From: Chrysopilus asiliformis
Taxonomy: Eukaryota; Arthropoda; Insecta; Diptera; Rhagionidae
Assembly (NCBI GenBank): GCA_964034945.1
Contig: OZ035961.1
Location: 75,890,188-75,954,187, forward strand
Length of the DNA stretch: 64,000 nt
Direction: 5' to 3'
A program made the translations under genes and the position numbers. The notes beneath the pieces are model-generated. The model searched no databases. It saw nothing but the letters and a program-made list of their open reading frames with translations, and was not told the DNA's origin. Shown piece by piece: positions 32,821 to 60,400 of the stretch (the stretch's first letter is position 1; every line of letters starts with the position of its first letter).

Positions 32821-32915
32821 TTAACGTGTTAAAGAACGCTCTTACAAAACCGCGTCTCAAATTTTTTACCAACGTTTCTTATCGAAAAACTTATTTTTTC
32901 AAAATTAGTAAGAAA

Positions 32916-33470
32916 TATATACAAATGGAAAACCGCCGTTCTCCAATAGATGACGTGGAAGATAAGGAGCGTCAAAAAATATGAGCAGTTGCAACCGGGT
33001 GAAACCACCACAAGAGCTCGTTACCGAACACAACTAATGCGTTTGAGCCGAGCATTGAAGGAAAAACGGCCACAATTCGAGCAAAGACATGACAAAGTGA
33101 TTTTGCAGCACGACAACGCGCACCCACATTTGGCTAATGTCGTTAAAACCTACATGGAAACACTGAATTGGGACCTCCTAACCCACCCGCCGTATTCTCC
33201 AGACCTCGCCCCTTCCGACTAGCACCTGTTCTGATCGATGACGTATGGCCTGGCTGAGCAGCACTTCCGTTCTTACGGAGATATCAAAAATTGGGTCGAT
33301 TTGTGGATCGCCAGTTTTTTCGACGCGGAATCCGTATGCTGCCAGAAAGATGGGAAAAAGTTGTGGCTAATGATGGACAATATTTTGAAGAGTTAATATA
33401 TCAGCATTTTTCCACAAAAAAGCCTCGAATTTTGAAAATAACGGCGGTTTTCCATTTATACTCCCAATAG
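32916..33470. mobile_element. Internally deleted mariner
   Basis: The TIR core ATGGAAAACCGCCGTT lies at the left (about 32925-32940), and its complement AACGGCGGTTTTCCAT lies at the right (about 33440-33456). The transposase is present only as its C-terminal half. Confidence 0.75.
32980..33445 (+). pseudogene. Mariner transposase, C-terminal half
   Basis: Plus strand: YEQLQPGETTTRARYRTQLM, then LQHDNAHPHLANVVKTYMET (second catalytic Asp), HPPYSPDLAPSD (third Asp, DD34D signature), a stop in place of the family's Y, then TYGLAEQHFRSYGDIKNWVD and, after a frameshift, MLPERWEKVVANDGQYFEEL. The first Asp and the DNA-binding N-terminus are deleted. Stops and frameshift make it dead. Confidence 0.92.
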
Positions 33471-33802
33471 GTAACTTAATTTGACCGAAAGAAACTTATA
33501 AAAAAAAGTGATTAGGAAAAGATTTTTCCGCGAAATTTTACGAAATTGAGAAACTTTTGCCCATTTTTTTGGGAAAAGCGCACCCAATTTCTTTCTACAA
33601 TGAGTAGGCCGGAGCGACAGGCACGAATTTTAAATATTAGGTTTTTGTTGGTGCGTTTTAGCTAAAAACGAGTTGCTTGAAAATCTATTAATATTTTCAT
33701 CTAACATAAGCAGTGATACGCATTGGACACAATTGCATCATTTCCTCCCTGATTTGGATACTTTTCGTTAAAACGTCCATAAAATACAATATATACAATA
33801 AA

Positions 33803-36800
33803 CATAACAAAAGCTATAATTGCTAATCTGGCAATTATTGAAAACCCGTATGGTGATTTAATTGAACTTAATTTCATTTGAATTCAAATTTTCCAATAAG
33901 ATTATTTTATATTTATTCCAATCGCATTTTGATGTATGGGAGTTTTATGTAAAATCATATCCTAAATAACTTTTGTTCTTGGACTTTTTTGATAAGATGC
34001 ACCGTTTTTGAGATTTTCACAAAAAACGTATTCGTTCGTATGGGGGGTACCCCCCCTAATGGTCCATTTTTGCCCATTAACGAACTTAGCCTCGCATTTT
34101 ATGAAAAACGGGTCTGTGCAAAATTTCAAGTCTCTAGCTCAATGCGTGCGCCCGCAATCCGCGCCACAGACGGACGGACAGACGGACGAACGGACGGACG
34201 GACGGACAGACGGACGAACGGACGGACGGACGGACAGACGGACGAACGGACGGACATGCTAAATTCAACTTTTTTCATCATTCTAAACCAGGCCTGGGCA
34301 CCATGTATGTAGTGATTTACTATTACTCGAAGAAACTTTATATTTCTTCATATACTATAACACGAAATGAGAAAACGCATCTTTTTCATTTTTTACGCTC
34401 TTTCGCTTTTGATGGAGACGTTTAGGAACAGTGGACTACACAATTTATCATGATGCTATTACAAAAAAAATAATAAGTTCCGTCGTGCAAAAAAAACTTG
34501 GATGTATTTCCGGTTCTGTGCTTCGAAAAAACATGTGCTAAATTGCATTGTGTTACCTGATCGGACAGCTGTTGTAATGGCGTTCTAGATTGAATTTTTT
34601 ATTCGACATGTAACTGCAAACTAAACATTGACGGTTATCATTATTTGTGGTTATTAAATATATGTTTTCCCAATTACACGACATAGTATTTGAATTTGAA
34701 TATGAGCGCTTCATAATGAAAAATGAAAACTAAAAAAATCGAATTTCTGAAAAAATTTCGTACGTCAGTGTACTTTGGCATAAACAAACTATATAAAGAC
34801 TATTTTTTTCTAACAACTCAACTTAGTGCAAAACCGAAATTCAAAATAATACCCCATCAGCTGCCGACTAGTTGGCAGCGCCCACGAGAAGCCACGAGCA
34901 GCCGTGGTGATCGCCTATACATGTTGCTGCTTCAGTTCGCCCTTTGTTAAGACCGGTTTTCTTTCCTAGTTTTATTCTCGTTGAAGTCTTATGGAAGCGA
35001 CACGAAGCGGGGGCAAGTGTGTTTGGGTTTGGGGTATTTTTTCCTTCCTCACAGGTTTTCGATTTGAATATTTTGACTGCTTACAATAATTATGTGACAT
35101 GACAAAATTTTTAGTTTGTTCGATAATTAAAAATTTATTTTGAATTTTAAACGTTAAAATAATCAGCAAACTAAAAATTTTATCTTGTTATATTTTGTTC
35201 ATATTTTTACATTGCTTTGTTAAAAATTTTAAGAATGTAAATATCAAGTTTTAGCAAATTTCCACAGAATTGTAGTTTAATAAAGCAAGTAAATTTATGT
35301 TCGTTAAACAATTTAAAGCATAATTTAAATAATTGAAAAAAAAAACAGATATGAGCATCACATGACTCCTCTGCAATATTTAAAGTTTCAAAAGAGAAAA
35401 ATTATGTGAAAAATTATGTTTTTCAAATTTTCTCATGAACCGTTAGAGATATGTAAGAACCGTTAAAGGTTAATTCCACACCAACTCATACTCGACTTGT
35501 ATGGAGCTTGGAAGTCACCTCTGTTTTTTTTAACTTTTTTCATTTGGATGTAGTAAGGGACCTAAAAAAAGTTACCCGTATTTTTTTGTTTGGTGGAAAA
35601 ACGTCCGGTAGGCGGAGGGGAGGGGGTCAAAGTCGGCGAAAACTGGAAATCATAAAATTTTTAAAAATTTGTAACTTCTGAACTGGTTTACAGATTGAGA
35701 TGATATTGAACGTTTTGGAAAAATAATTAAATTTCACCGTCACAAAAAAATTTTTTTTGACACCTTTCCCCTCACCGTCATTTGTAAAATTCAATTTAGT
35801 GACAAAATTTAAAATATTTCGAGAAAAACAGCAACAACTTCAAAGGTTTCAAAGTGTCAAAACACTTCCAGGAACTCAAAATTTTCACAGATTTATTCGA
35901 GACGGAAATTTTCTCGACGTAAAAAATGTTTCTAATGGTGATACATTTAAAACATTTTCTTTTAAATGAATTTCTAATTAATTTCAATCTCCTAAAACTT
36001 TTGCAATAATATTATGTACATAAAATATAAAAACCAATCGAAAATCAGTAAAATATATAAAAAAAATTTGTATTTGATTTTTTTTGAAATTTTTTTAAAA
36101 ATCAACAACTCCCAAATTTTATTTGGCGAATTTGTATGATATAATGGTAGGTATTTACAGAAAAAATCAATAAAAATGTCTTTTTGAGATATTTTAAATT
36201 TTGTCACTAAATTGAATTTTACAATCTGACAGTGAGGGGAAAGGTGTCAAAAAATATTTTTTTTTGTATCTTTCCAAAATGTTCAATATCATCTCAATCG
36301 GGGAAGCCGTTCAGATGTTACAAATTTTTAAAGTTTTTGCGATTTCGAGTTTTCGCCGACTTCGACCCCCTTCCGTCCACCTCCCGGACGTTATTCTCAT
36401 AAACAAGCTAGCGATACTTTCCCAAAAGTTGTAGAAAACTACGATTTCGGTAAAACTTCATTTGAAGACGATTTCAATGTTTTTCTTCAGCCAAGCGACA
36501 TGCTCCGCTGCTCGTGTGCGCTGCCAACCGCATGCATATCTGCTGCTTTGGGGTATTATTTTTCAAAGCTGAGTTGTTAGAGAAAAACAGTCTTTATATA
36601 ATTTGTTTATGACTTTGGGAAGCAATTAGGATTTTGGGGAGCAAATGTATACATCCGCACGCATCAACAACAGAAATTATACTGAATGGCTGTCGTAGGC
36701 TCGCTCCATCGATTGTTAGTGAATCGTTTGACTTCGGCTGCCGAAGTGGCCGTCGTCTACCAACACGTATCATTGCGTTGGAGAGTCGAGTAAAAATGTT

Positions 36801-36992
36801 CATACATTGATTGTATTCTCATAAAATTTGAATAAAAATGTTATCGTTGTGAGGAGCCAGACGAGCCAAGGAGTGCCCAGGCTTGTTCTAAACACACTGG
36901 TGTAATTCATTTTTTTGTGTGATGACGGGATCTTGGCGTTACAAACGGTAAGGCAAATCTAATATACCCTTTGGTTTCACCATACGGGTATA
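33803..36992. repeat. Dispersed repeat R1, copy 1 (split by a hAT)
   Basis: The left part 33803-34288 begins CATAACAAAAGCTATAATTG and has ttcgtatggggggtaccccc, a gacggacagacg microsatellite and a cattctaaac phrase. The right part 36886-36992 continues ttctaaacacactggtgtaa and ends ccatacgggtat. The 2.6-kb hAT at 34289-36885 separates them. Four other copies in the window are unsplit here. The reading frames across the gacggacagac array (TDGRTDGR...) are artefacts of the microsatellite. Confidence 0.9.
34289..36885. mobile_element. Non-autonomous hAT with long internal inverted arms, 8-bp TSD
   Basis: The ends are CAGGCCTGGGCAC (34289) and GTGCCCAGGCTTG (to 36885). TSD TTCTAAAC is exact (34281-34288 / 36886-36893). 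The uninterrupted R1 copies give the empty site. Inside, blocks near 34780-34910 (cataaacaaactatataaag, ctaacaactcaac, gctgc...cgtgg) recur inverted at about 36490-36612. The block gacacctttcccctcac-gtca at 35759 recurs inverted at about 36220-36250. No transposase. Confidence 0.92.
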
Positions 36993-36999
36993 AAAATAT

Positions 37000-37740
37000 C
37001 ATGGAAATTGCCGAACTTGCTGACACTTCCCAAATTGCGGGATATTGCCAAGTGAGTCAAAATTATCTGTAGAAAATAAAAAAAAAATAAAAAAAAAAGT
37101 GTGCACCTAAAGCTAATAATTGAATTTTCCCGGAAGATTTTTTGTAGATTGACATTATAAACGAAAAACTTTCTATGTGAAGATTGCAGCTCTTCTCAAA
37201 TATAACCCTTTACTATAAAAATTGTTCTTGAAAATATGTCTCCGCCATATTGAAATATATGGCAGAATATCCAATTCCTGCAATTCCTTTGGCAAAGGTT
37301 TTTTGCGATTTTCTCGGAAACTATTCATTTTATCGAAATAATAACCCACGATTTCCAACTTGTAGACGGAGTGCTGTATCACTTGAGCCAATTTTTATCA
37401 GATAATGATATTTAATACTACTAAAATGTAGTAATGCATATACCAGTTATAAAAATGTTGGGAAATAAGAAATCGAAAACAAAACGAACAAGAAAGCAAA
37501 CAAAAAAAAAAGATCGCAAAGTATTTTTTTTAAAAATTTATTAGAAATCTGTCTTTAAAATAGAAAATGAATTCAAGTAAAAAAATGAAATAATTTAAGG
37601 TAAATTGAAGAATTCCGCAAGTGAAAATAAAATTATTTGGCAAATATAAAGATGCAACGAGTTGAACTATTTCACTTACACAAAACTGCTGTAAGAATCG
37701 CCCCTTTATCATTCTTTTTCAGTTCACAGCTATTCTGTTG
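37000..37740. other. 3' flank of poly(A) polymerase
   Basis: Non-coding. On the minus strand, downstream of the stop codon (37741-37743), an AATAAA signal lies at about 37535-37540, a plausible poly(A) site giving a 3'UTR of about 0.2 kb. The rest shows no feature. Confidence 0.35.
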
Positions 37741-51431
<13,691 letters not shown>

Positions 51432-54400
51432 ATGATTCCCTGGATGCGAGAAAAATTTGCCGAACGGCGAGCAAGATGGATTGCATCGAGAAAACGAAAT
51501 GAGGGAAATAATAGTAGCTCGTCAACAAGTTCAAGTCACAAGGGCGGCGAAAAACAAAATTCAACGTCAAAATCGTAAGTTGAAAACAAGCACGTCTCAA
51601 ATATTGAAAGTCTGCAGGCAATCAAATGAACAAATTGTCAATAATATTTAGAAAAGCACGGTTTGTGTGCGAATTTTCTTATATTGATTTTAATTTTCGT
51701 GAAAAAGTAATTTCTTGAATTTCAAATTTAGCCGTGGTGATGAAGTAAGGTCTTCTCCAGCAGCGGCGCAAAGCTCGGGGTCGGGCTCCCGAGAGAATTT
51801 AAGGAAAGTCAAGATTCTTAGTCCCCTGGGGAAAATGATAATCTTGCAAATGGACGCTTCCACCAAAGTTCTCGAATTGAAACGACAGGCAATCGACCGA
51901 TTCACGGACGATTCGGGAGCTCTTCCATTTTCCGCGGGGGACGTTCGCCATCTTTTGGGAAAATACCGTTTGGTTCGACCTGACTCAATGGAGCCCCTCA
52001 CCGAATCGCTGTCTCTTGGGGAGTCTGATGTCCATGACAACGAACTGTTTCTACTTGCTGTGAAACGCACAACAAACTTTTGTGATTTCAACAATGTCCG
52101 AGGGCCGACAAATCAGGAAATCATACTAGCGACAAGAAATCTTATGACAACAGAAAGCAAACCACCGCGCGTGGATATCAATGAGCTTGTTCTGCAATCG
52201 GATGTAAAATTTTATTTTCCAGCATCTTAAGTACGATCGTTCTAATAAAGTAAATATTTTTTAGCTTCAATTCGATGTAAGAAAGGTTCTTATATCGCTG
52301 GCTCAGGCTTCGGCCTATGTGATCGGATCCGGTCCGTATGCCTCTCGACTCATTTATATGCTAAAACAGAAACTAATTAACAGGAGAAAACACCAAAACG
52401 ACAGTCTACAGTGCCTTGTCGATATGGGATTCGCACGGGAAAAGGCCGCCTACGCATTGAAACTAAAAAAGTATGTAAAATATTTTCCTTTTATCTTAAA
52501 ACAAATTGTCTGTTCACATGAGCGGTTTTTTTTTCTTTTTTTTAAGGATTTAAATTAAATTTATTTATTTGTGTATATGTTACAATGTTGATTTCTTTAT
52601 ATGTATATTGACAATTCAAATTTCATTTCTAAAAATAAGCTTAGACAGTTGGGAAACTGGTATAATAGCTAGTATGAAAGACCGTTACATGTTCTCGTGT
52701 CATATTTACAAATTATTATTTAGGACGATTTATTAAAAAATATAAATGACTTCTTTTTGAATTCGTAAAAGTTGTTTAAGTTTTTTATGTCATTTGGTAG
52801 TAGGTTGAACGTTCTAATAGATGTGTTTAGGATGCTGTTGTGTCGTTTGTTTGTCCTCGAAACACTCCCTCTTAGGTCATCTCTTCGTCGGGTATTATGG
52901 CAGTGAAAGTGTCGATTAGGATTTAATTTAAAATTTGTTTTAATTAAGTTTTTTTTTTATTTTGTTAATAAGTTTAACTCTCAGTTTTTTAACTGTTTAA
53001 ATCGGGCGATGAAGTAATGGCTATGCTGTTTACATGAGCGTTTAACAAGTGTTACATAGTTTCAGCTGGATATTTCTAAATCAAAATTTGTATACCAAAT
53101 ATGTGAATAAATCAAACCAACCAGCTTCGAATTGAGAAGGTCTGTTTTACAATTGAGGGGCCAGGAAGTAAAAGGGTTTAAGTGCATTTTTTGTAGTTCC
53201 GAGATAAATGGCTTTAAAGTTAATTAAAGTTTCAAAATTCCATAAGTTTAGAAAACTATGTAAATATTTTAGTTTTATTTAACCCTGCTGTTAGGTTAAA
53301 AAAAACTTACGAATCATAGGTTTACGGACCATTTTGGTCCATACGATATTTTTATGAAAAAAGCCAACTAAACCATATTTTTTAAATATTTTAATTAACT
53401 GTTTTGTTAGCAGAATGTTTATTAAGTGTTAAATAAAATAAATCTCGTAAAAATTTATTTTGTGATTCCCCGAACTTAATTTTTGTGGTTCCCCAACTTT
53501 ATTTTTGTGATTCCCCGAATTGACTTTCGACATGAACTGAATTCAGGGGGCATATTGCGTATCTCGAACAAACGCTAGTTCGATCGAGAAACCATGAATT
53601 GGTATTGCCTATCTCGATTTTGTGCTCGACATTGCATACCAATTTCTCGAAATTTAAGAGTAGTCGAAACAACATTTTTTTGCATAAATATCGCAAAATT
53701 CGCATTTCCAAAGAAAAAAAAGTGGGTGCTGGCTTTTAAAAATACCTAAAAACCACAAAAAAATGTTCTTTCGAAAGTAATAATTTTTTACTGAACGCAC
53801 ATAGAATAATACAAAATTTTCTTATTAGTGGTTTTTTTTATAAAACCCAAATAAATATTTAAAGGGTTTTCTAGCATACCACTTGAAAGAATTTATCCGC
53901 ATAAAGCAAAAAACTGCGAAAAACTTAAAAATATATAATGCATTTGAAATTTCCCAAAAATTTGCCTTGGGCTCGTTCGTTTTCTCGAATTTAATGCCTG
54001 ATTGCTTATCTCGAAAATCGAGGGTTTCTGACATTTCTCTCGACCGATATTTCTCGAAAGGTCTTGAGCTTTCGAGACGGTAGTTGTTGATTTTAGACGG
54101 CAGTTGTTGAAAATATTCGGAAGAAACATTTTACTGAATAAAGTGGAACAATTAAATGCAACTTTTCACTTTAACACCACAAAAATAAATAAAAATTATC
54201 TGTCAAAAATATTTCCCTTGGGGAAATCTCGAAATTGCATGTTCGAGATACGTAATTCCATTATCTCTCGAAATCGAAGTTGCCTCTCGAATTCGCTGGT
54301 CTCGTTTTTCGAGATACGCAATGTCTCCCCAGCTTGTCTGATTTTAGTTCGTATTGTACTGTGTTCAGTTCAGTTTGAGTTTTGGAACGTCGAAATGGAA

Positions 54401-57400
54401 CGTCAGCGTATTTGGACACTAATGCTATTATTGAAATACTAAATGAAAGTGACTCGGATATTTAAATTTCGGATATTGAATATGAAAATACGGATACAAG
54501 TGGTTCTGAAACAGAAAGTGAAAATGATATTACTGCAGCTAGCTCTGTTGATCCATTGTATATTGCAAAAAACAAAATGCAATGGAGTACAACTCCGTTA
54601 CCCCATCCCATTGGAAGCACTGCTGCGAATATTATCAATTTACAACCAGGACCAACTCGATTTGCTATATCCAGGTGCCAAGATATATTGTCTTCTTTTT
54701 TGCTTTTTTTCCCGCAAACGTTAGAAAAAATAATTATTGAAAATACCAAAAAGTATGGCAGAGTCAAATTCGATGGTAAATGGAAGGATATGGATAAAGA
54801 CACTTTGCGGGCATATATTGCTGTACTCATTCTTGCAGGCACATGTCGGTATGTACAGAAAGGTTTCCTTTTTTATTTTGGTAAAAGGGTGAACAAATTT
54901 ATTTTTTTGGTAGCGAAAAAAATGAAGACTTGCATAGTTTGTTTGATAAAACTTTCGGTCGTCCAATTTTCCGAGCAATAATGTCGGAAGAAACATTCCA
55001 CATGATTTCATCTGCGATTCGCTTCGATGATGTTGCTAACCGAAGACAAATGCGAAGTAGCGACAAGTTTGCTCCTATCCGTGATCTGTGGAACCGTTGG
55101 GAAGTGTTACTTCCAATGTTTTACAACTGCCACAAAAATGTAACTGTTGATGAACAATTAGTTGCTTTCAGAGGACGATGCTCTTTTAGGCAATATATGC
55201 CATCAAAACCTGCCAAATATGGACTAAAATTTTGGTTATCGGTCGACTCCGAATCAGGTTATGTTTGGAAAATACAACCATATCTCGGAAAGCGCAAAAA
55301 CCAACAGCCTGAGAAAAACCAAGGAGAGCGCGTCGTATTGGACTTGACAGAAGGTTTGAAAGGGCAAAATATTACGGCCGATAATTTCTTTTCTTCATTT
55401 GATTTGGCACAAAAACTTCTGGAAAGGAAACTAACTTTATGTGGGAACAGTTCGCAAAAACAAAACAAAAAAATAATATGTTCGTCCTGTAATGATAAGT
55501 TGTCAACAAAATAAAAAACATAACAAAAGCTATAATTGCCAATCTGGCAATCATTGGAGACCCGTATGGTGATATTCGTATCAAAATTCGAACAGTTGTA
55601 CCAAAATTCCACTTTGAAGTCAAACTTTCCAATAAGATTTTTTAAAATTTGTTCCAATCGGATTTTGATGTATGGAAGTTTTATGTAGAATCATATTCTA
55701 AACAACTTTTGTTCTTGGACTTTTTTGATAAGATGCACTGTTTTGGAGATATTCGCAAAAATCGTTTTCGTTCGTATGGGGGGTACCCCCCCCTAATGGT
55801 CCATTTTTGCCCATTAACGAACTTAGCCTCGCATTTTACGAGAAACGGATCTGTGCAAAATTTCAAGACTCTAGCTCAATCCGTGTGCCCGCAATCCGCG
55901 CCACAGACAGACGGACAGACGGACGGACAGACAGACGGACGGACAGACAGACGGACGGACATGCAAAAATTAAATATTTTTATCATTCTAAACACACTGG
56001 TGTAATTCATTTTTTTGTGCGATGACGGGATCTTGGCGTTACAAACGGTAAGGCAAAGTTAATATACCCTTTGGTTTCACCATACGGGTATAAAAACTAC
56101 TAGAGAAATGTTTCTTTCTTTTTCTGACTCGAGTGAATCGAACGCAAGGACCAAAATGGTCTCTAAACCTAAGATTTGTAACTTTTTATTTTTCCCCCAC
56201 CCATCTTAAGTTAGACCCTTGATTTTTTGATAATAACCTTATTTCATAAAAATACCCCATGAGCTGACGTCTCAAGTCGATACGTTCCATCGTTAAAAAA
56301 TTATGAAGAAAATTTTCGTAAATTGGACCAAAATGGTCCAAACCTAACAGCAGGTTAAAGACAAAAAAAAACATAACAAAAGCTATAATTGCCAATCTGT
56401 CAATCATTGGAAACCCGTATGGTGATATTCGTATCAAAATTCGAACAATTGTCTGAAAATTCCTCTTTGAAGTAAAACTTTTCAATAAGATTTTTTAAAA
56501 TTTATTCCAATCGGATTTTGATGTATGGGAGTTTTATGTAGAATCATGTCCTAAATAACTTTTGTTCTTAGACTTTTTTGATACGATGCACCGTTTTCGA
56601 GATATTCACAAAAACCGTTTTCGTTCGTATGGGGGTACCCCCCTTAATGGTCCATTTTTGCCCATTAACGAACTTAACCTCGCATTTTACGAAAAACGGA
56701 TCTGCGCAAAATTTCAAGTCTCTAGCTCAATCCGTGCGCCCGCAATCCGCGCCACAGACAGACGGACAGACAGACAGACGGACGGACGGATATGCAGAAA
56801 TTAATTATTTTTATCATTCTAAACACACTGGTGTAATTCATTTTTGTGTGTGATTACGGGATCTTGGCGTTACAAACGGTAAGGCAAAGTTAGTATACCC
56901 TTTGGTTTCACCATACGGGCATAACAAATGACGTTTGTTGTGTCTGGCCAATTGTATTCCGGCCTGAAAGTTTCCTACACTTTCGTGTTTTACAAGAACT
57001 GGACATCTTAAACCGGTATCAAGATAAACCGTTATTTAAAAAAAGCCATTTTTTGCGATTCTTTCGAAAACTAATGGATTTTTGGTGGTTCTTTGTATAA
57101 TATGAATTAACCCTTTCGGACCTGATGTCCCACCAGTGGGACAATTCCTCAAACTAGTTTTTACAGCTATCCGACGTTGAAATTACTGTTTAAATCCTTG
57201 AATGAGCCTTTTGTTAATTACGCAACTCCGTAAAAACCAATTATCTGACTTTTTTGTCAGAAATATTTCATATTTTGTCGGAAGCAAACAAGTAATGTTA
57301 AAAAAAAATTAAAATTTAAGCTGTTTTTGATCTCTAACATAAGAATCTCACATCAAAAAAATTATTTCACCGCCAGAAATAATTCAGGTCTGAAAGGGTT

Positions 57401-60400
57401 AAAGAGAATAATATTTGCCACAATTTCGCATTTCACTGTCATCCGCTATCTTTCACCGTTATTAAAACATTTTCATTAAAAATTTTAAAAAATAGATTTT
57501 TGCGAATTAAACTAAAGGCTTTTTGAAAAGACAGTTAAAGGATGGTCACCGTCGTGACCGAAATGTCGAATTAATAAATAAACAAAACATTAACACAAAA
57601 TGTCTGCTTTAAATTACAATCTAACAAAGCAATAATGATGACCGAGGAGCTTATTTTGAGTTAGAATTCTGCGGAAATTTACCAAAACTTGATAAGTACT
57701 TTTTTTTCAAATTTTCAACAAAGCAATTTAAAAATGTCAAAAAATTTGAAATGACAATTTTTCTTTTGCTGGTTGTTTTAAAGTTCTTTTTTATATAGTT
57801 TCAGTCAGAGCTTAGGGGAAGACCCTTTAATGCCGAAGCACAGCTCAATTTTTAAAATAACGTTTAAAATAAATATTCAATTAACGAACAAACTAAAAAT
57901 TTTATCATGTCATATTTTTTGAAATTGTTTCGTTGAAAATATGAAAAATATAGTTATCAAGTTTTGGCAAATTTTCACAGAATTTATCTTTGATTACGTA
58001 ATAAAAATAATATAATTATCGTAAAAAGCTTTTGACTTGAGAAACTATTGGCGAATTATGTGAAACGTAAAATCCTCTATAGAAACTTGTGGAAGTAGAG
58101 AAAATCAGAAACAAAACAAAATGACAAATTCATGGATCAATTCAGCTCTTGACCACATATCCATCGCATTCATGACCACAACGTTTTTTTTTATATCACG
58201 GCTCTATACGTAGCCAGGTGAGTAATGCAATTATTCTGACATTATTGGGTGAAGAGATTTACAACTGACGGGACGTGGACAGAAAAATAGTATTTCGGGT
58301 AAATGACAAAGACCGGCATTTGTAAATGGAATGAGTCGAAAGACAAATGGATGGATAGCACTGGTACTACCTACCTCAAGAAAATTGTCATCATTTAGGT
58401 TCGGCGTAGTTGTCGCGAAATTACCTGCGATTTAATTCTTTTGATTTGTTTTCGTGACATCATTTTAGCCGGTACAATAAAATACCTTATACTATGAAAG
58501 TATAAGCCTCAAATGGAAATAAAAAAACTAGTTTAATTTCCGTTGCGCGTATCATTCCATAAAAAGAAGTTGCTGGGAGTCCAATAAAGAAGAAGTAGTC
58601 ACTATAACCACCTATGGGCACATCTTTTATCCGGCCAGACGGTTGACTAGACAAGGCGTAAAGTTAGACGTTTGGCTCGCGACCCATCACGACTCATTGG
58701 TTGGCAAGAATTTGTCGTTGAATAACTTGAATAACTATTGATAAGATTTGCGAAAATTTTTTTTTTCTTCAATGGAATGGGAGATTCGGGGACCAAAAAC
58801 TATCTTACAATAACTTGTAGTAAAGCCCGAGCTATTTATAAATCTGAGTATTTAGATTTTTATGCTTGAGATTGGTGTTTTCCTTTATTTCGGTAAAAGC
58901 CATTTTGAATTTAAAAAAAAAACTGCATTACGTCAAACGGTTGTTTACTTTTCGAGAAAGAAACGTGGTATTTTATAAAAAATTTAGTTCCTACAAAGAA
59001 AGTTTGGTTCCAGACTATTAATTGATTATTTTTTTCGGCCTAATTTTTAACAGTCGAATCTCGATAACTCGTACCTGGAGGGGACAGAAAAAGGCAGTTA
59101 TCGAGAATATCGACACTATCGAGGTGCAACTGTATTTCATTTATCGATTCTATGATCAAAGAAGTTTGTCCACCGAATAAAAAGTTTTTTTTATGTTATT
59201 ATGATATTTGCTTTTTTCTGTCTTAAAAAGTGTTTTGCCTTGGATTGATAGACACAGTGATAAAAGTGTGTGATAAACTGATGTTTGTATAATCATTGAA
59301 AATCAAAACAATTGCTGCTTTTTCTATCCAAGACAATTTTGTAATGTTTTAATAGAAATTAGGAACGACGATTTGATGAAAGTGAAAATGTTTATTAAGA
59401 AACGAAACTTAATAAACATTTTCACTTTAATCAAATCGTCGTTCTTAGTGCAGTTTTATATTGTTTGATATCCTCAAGTTTAATTTACTATCTTTTAGCA
59501 CGGCTAGGTTAAGAATGCCTAATCGAAACCCAGTCTTTCTTCTGACTTAGATAGAAATCACTGGCAATTACAGTAGAATCACACAAAATTTTGTGTGAAA
59601 AAACTTCTCAGTAGAAATATCACACGTTTTTGCTGGAAATCGCTCAAAATTGCGATGAAAAAATTTATAGAAATTTTACACGTTTTTGCTAGAAAATCAC
59701 ACAAAATTGTTGAAAGTTTCTTTTCCTTGGCAGTCAGGCTGTTTGTTGACTGTTTAATTGGACGGTTTAATTGGAATTCAGAGGAATTTTTGACAGTTCT
59801 CTCTTTTTTCAACATACCTAGTGTGGCTTTTTTTGTTACTTCCATTAAGATTTTGTATATACGCATTTTTGATCCAATTCCATTTGGCTTTTTTGCCACC
59901 TTTTAATCCAAGTGTCATGGTACTTGTATGGGACCAATTTTTTGAACCATTTCACGTGCATAATTGTGAACATTATTTTAAAGTCGTATTTCTAAAAGAG
60001 TTAGAGAGCCTAGTGGACAATGAGTAATACGTTATGTACACAAATGAGAACATGATCGAAAAGGGGCTTCTAATATTTAAATTTTCATAATTTCAAAATA
60101 TAATGTTGTTATACTAAAAAAACATTTTTTTTGCTATTATAACCACATTTTTTGCTATTAGAAATAAATGCCGAGTGAAAGGGTTAATTCTTTAAAAAAA
60201 TATGATTGAAAAAGTTTTTTTTAAAGCAATAGAAGTATGGTAAAATTCCATAAATCGGAGGCTTTCACGCAGCCTAAAATTGTCGCCAAATAGAAAAATG
60301 GACTGTTCACCGTCGACTGAAGTTTAGTTGATTGCCTATAGTTTGTTTTTACTTTTCGAAAAAAAAAAATGGTTTTTTGTATTCTTTTCATTTAATTTAA

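Larger units (their letters stand above)
53283..56354. mobile_element. piggyBac transposon, TSD TTAA
   Basis: The TIR CCCTGCTGTTAGGTT at 53283 is matched by AACCTAACAGCAGG at the right (to 56354). Exact TTAA lies on both sides (53279-53282 / 56355-56358). ggaccattttggtcc palindromes lie just inside both ends. It encodes a piggyBac transposase on plus, truncated by R1 copy 3. Another TIR element is nested near the left end. Confidence 0.95.

Noticed and set aside
33989..34312. Open frames rich in TDGR/RTDG repeats (also near 46108-46395, 55649-56025, 56562-56853, 60989-61252)
   Set aside because: Produced by the gacggacagac microsatellite in R1; frames differ between copies and have no conserved start or domain.
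54462..54842. Minus-strand 126-codon open frame over the piggyBac
   Set aside because: Shadow of the plus-strand piggyBac transposase, which has clear family motifs.
59595..59906. Overlapping plus and minus frames of about 105 codons
   Set aside because: Arise from short internal repeats (cacacgtttttgct at about 59622 and 59678); Phe/Lys-rich with no domain.
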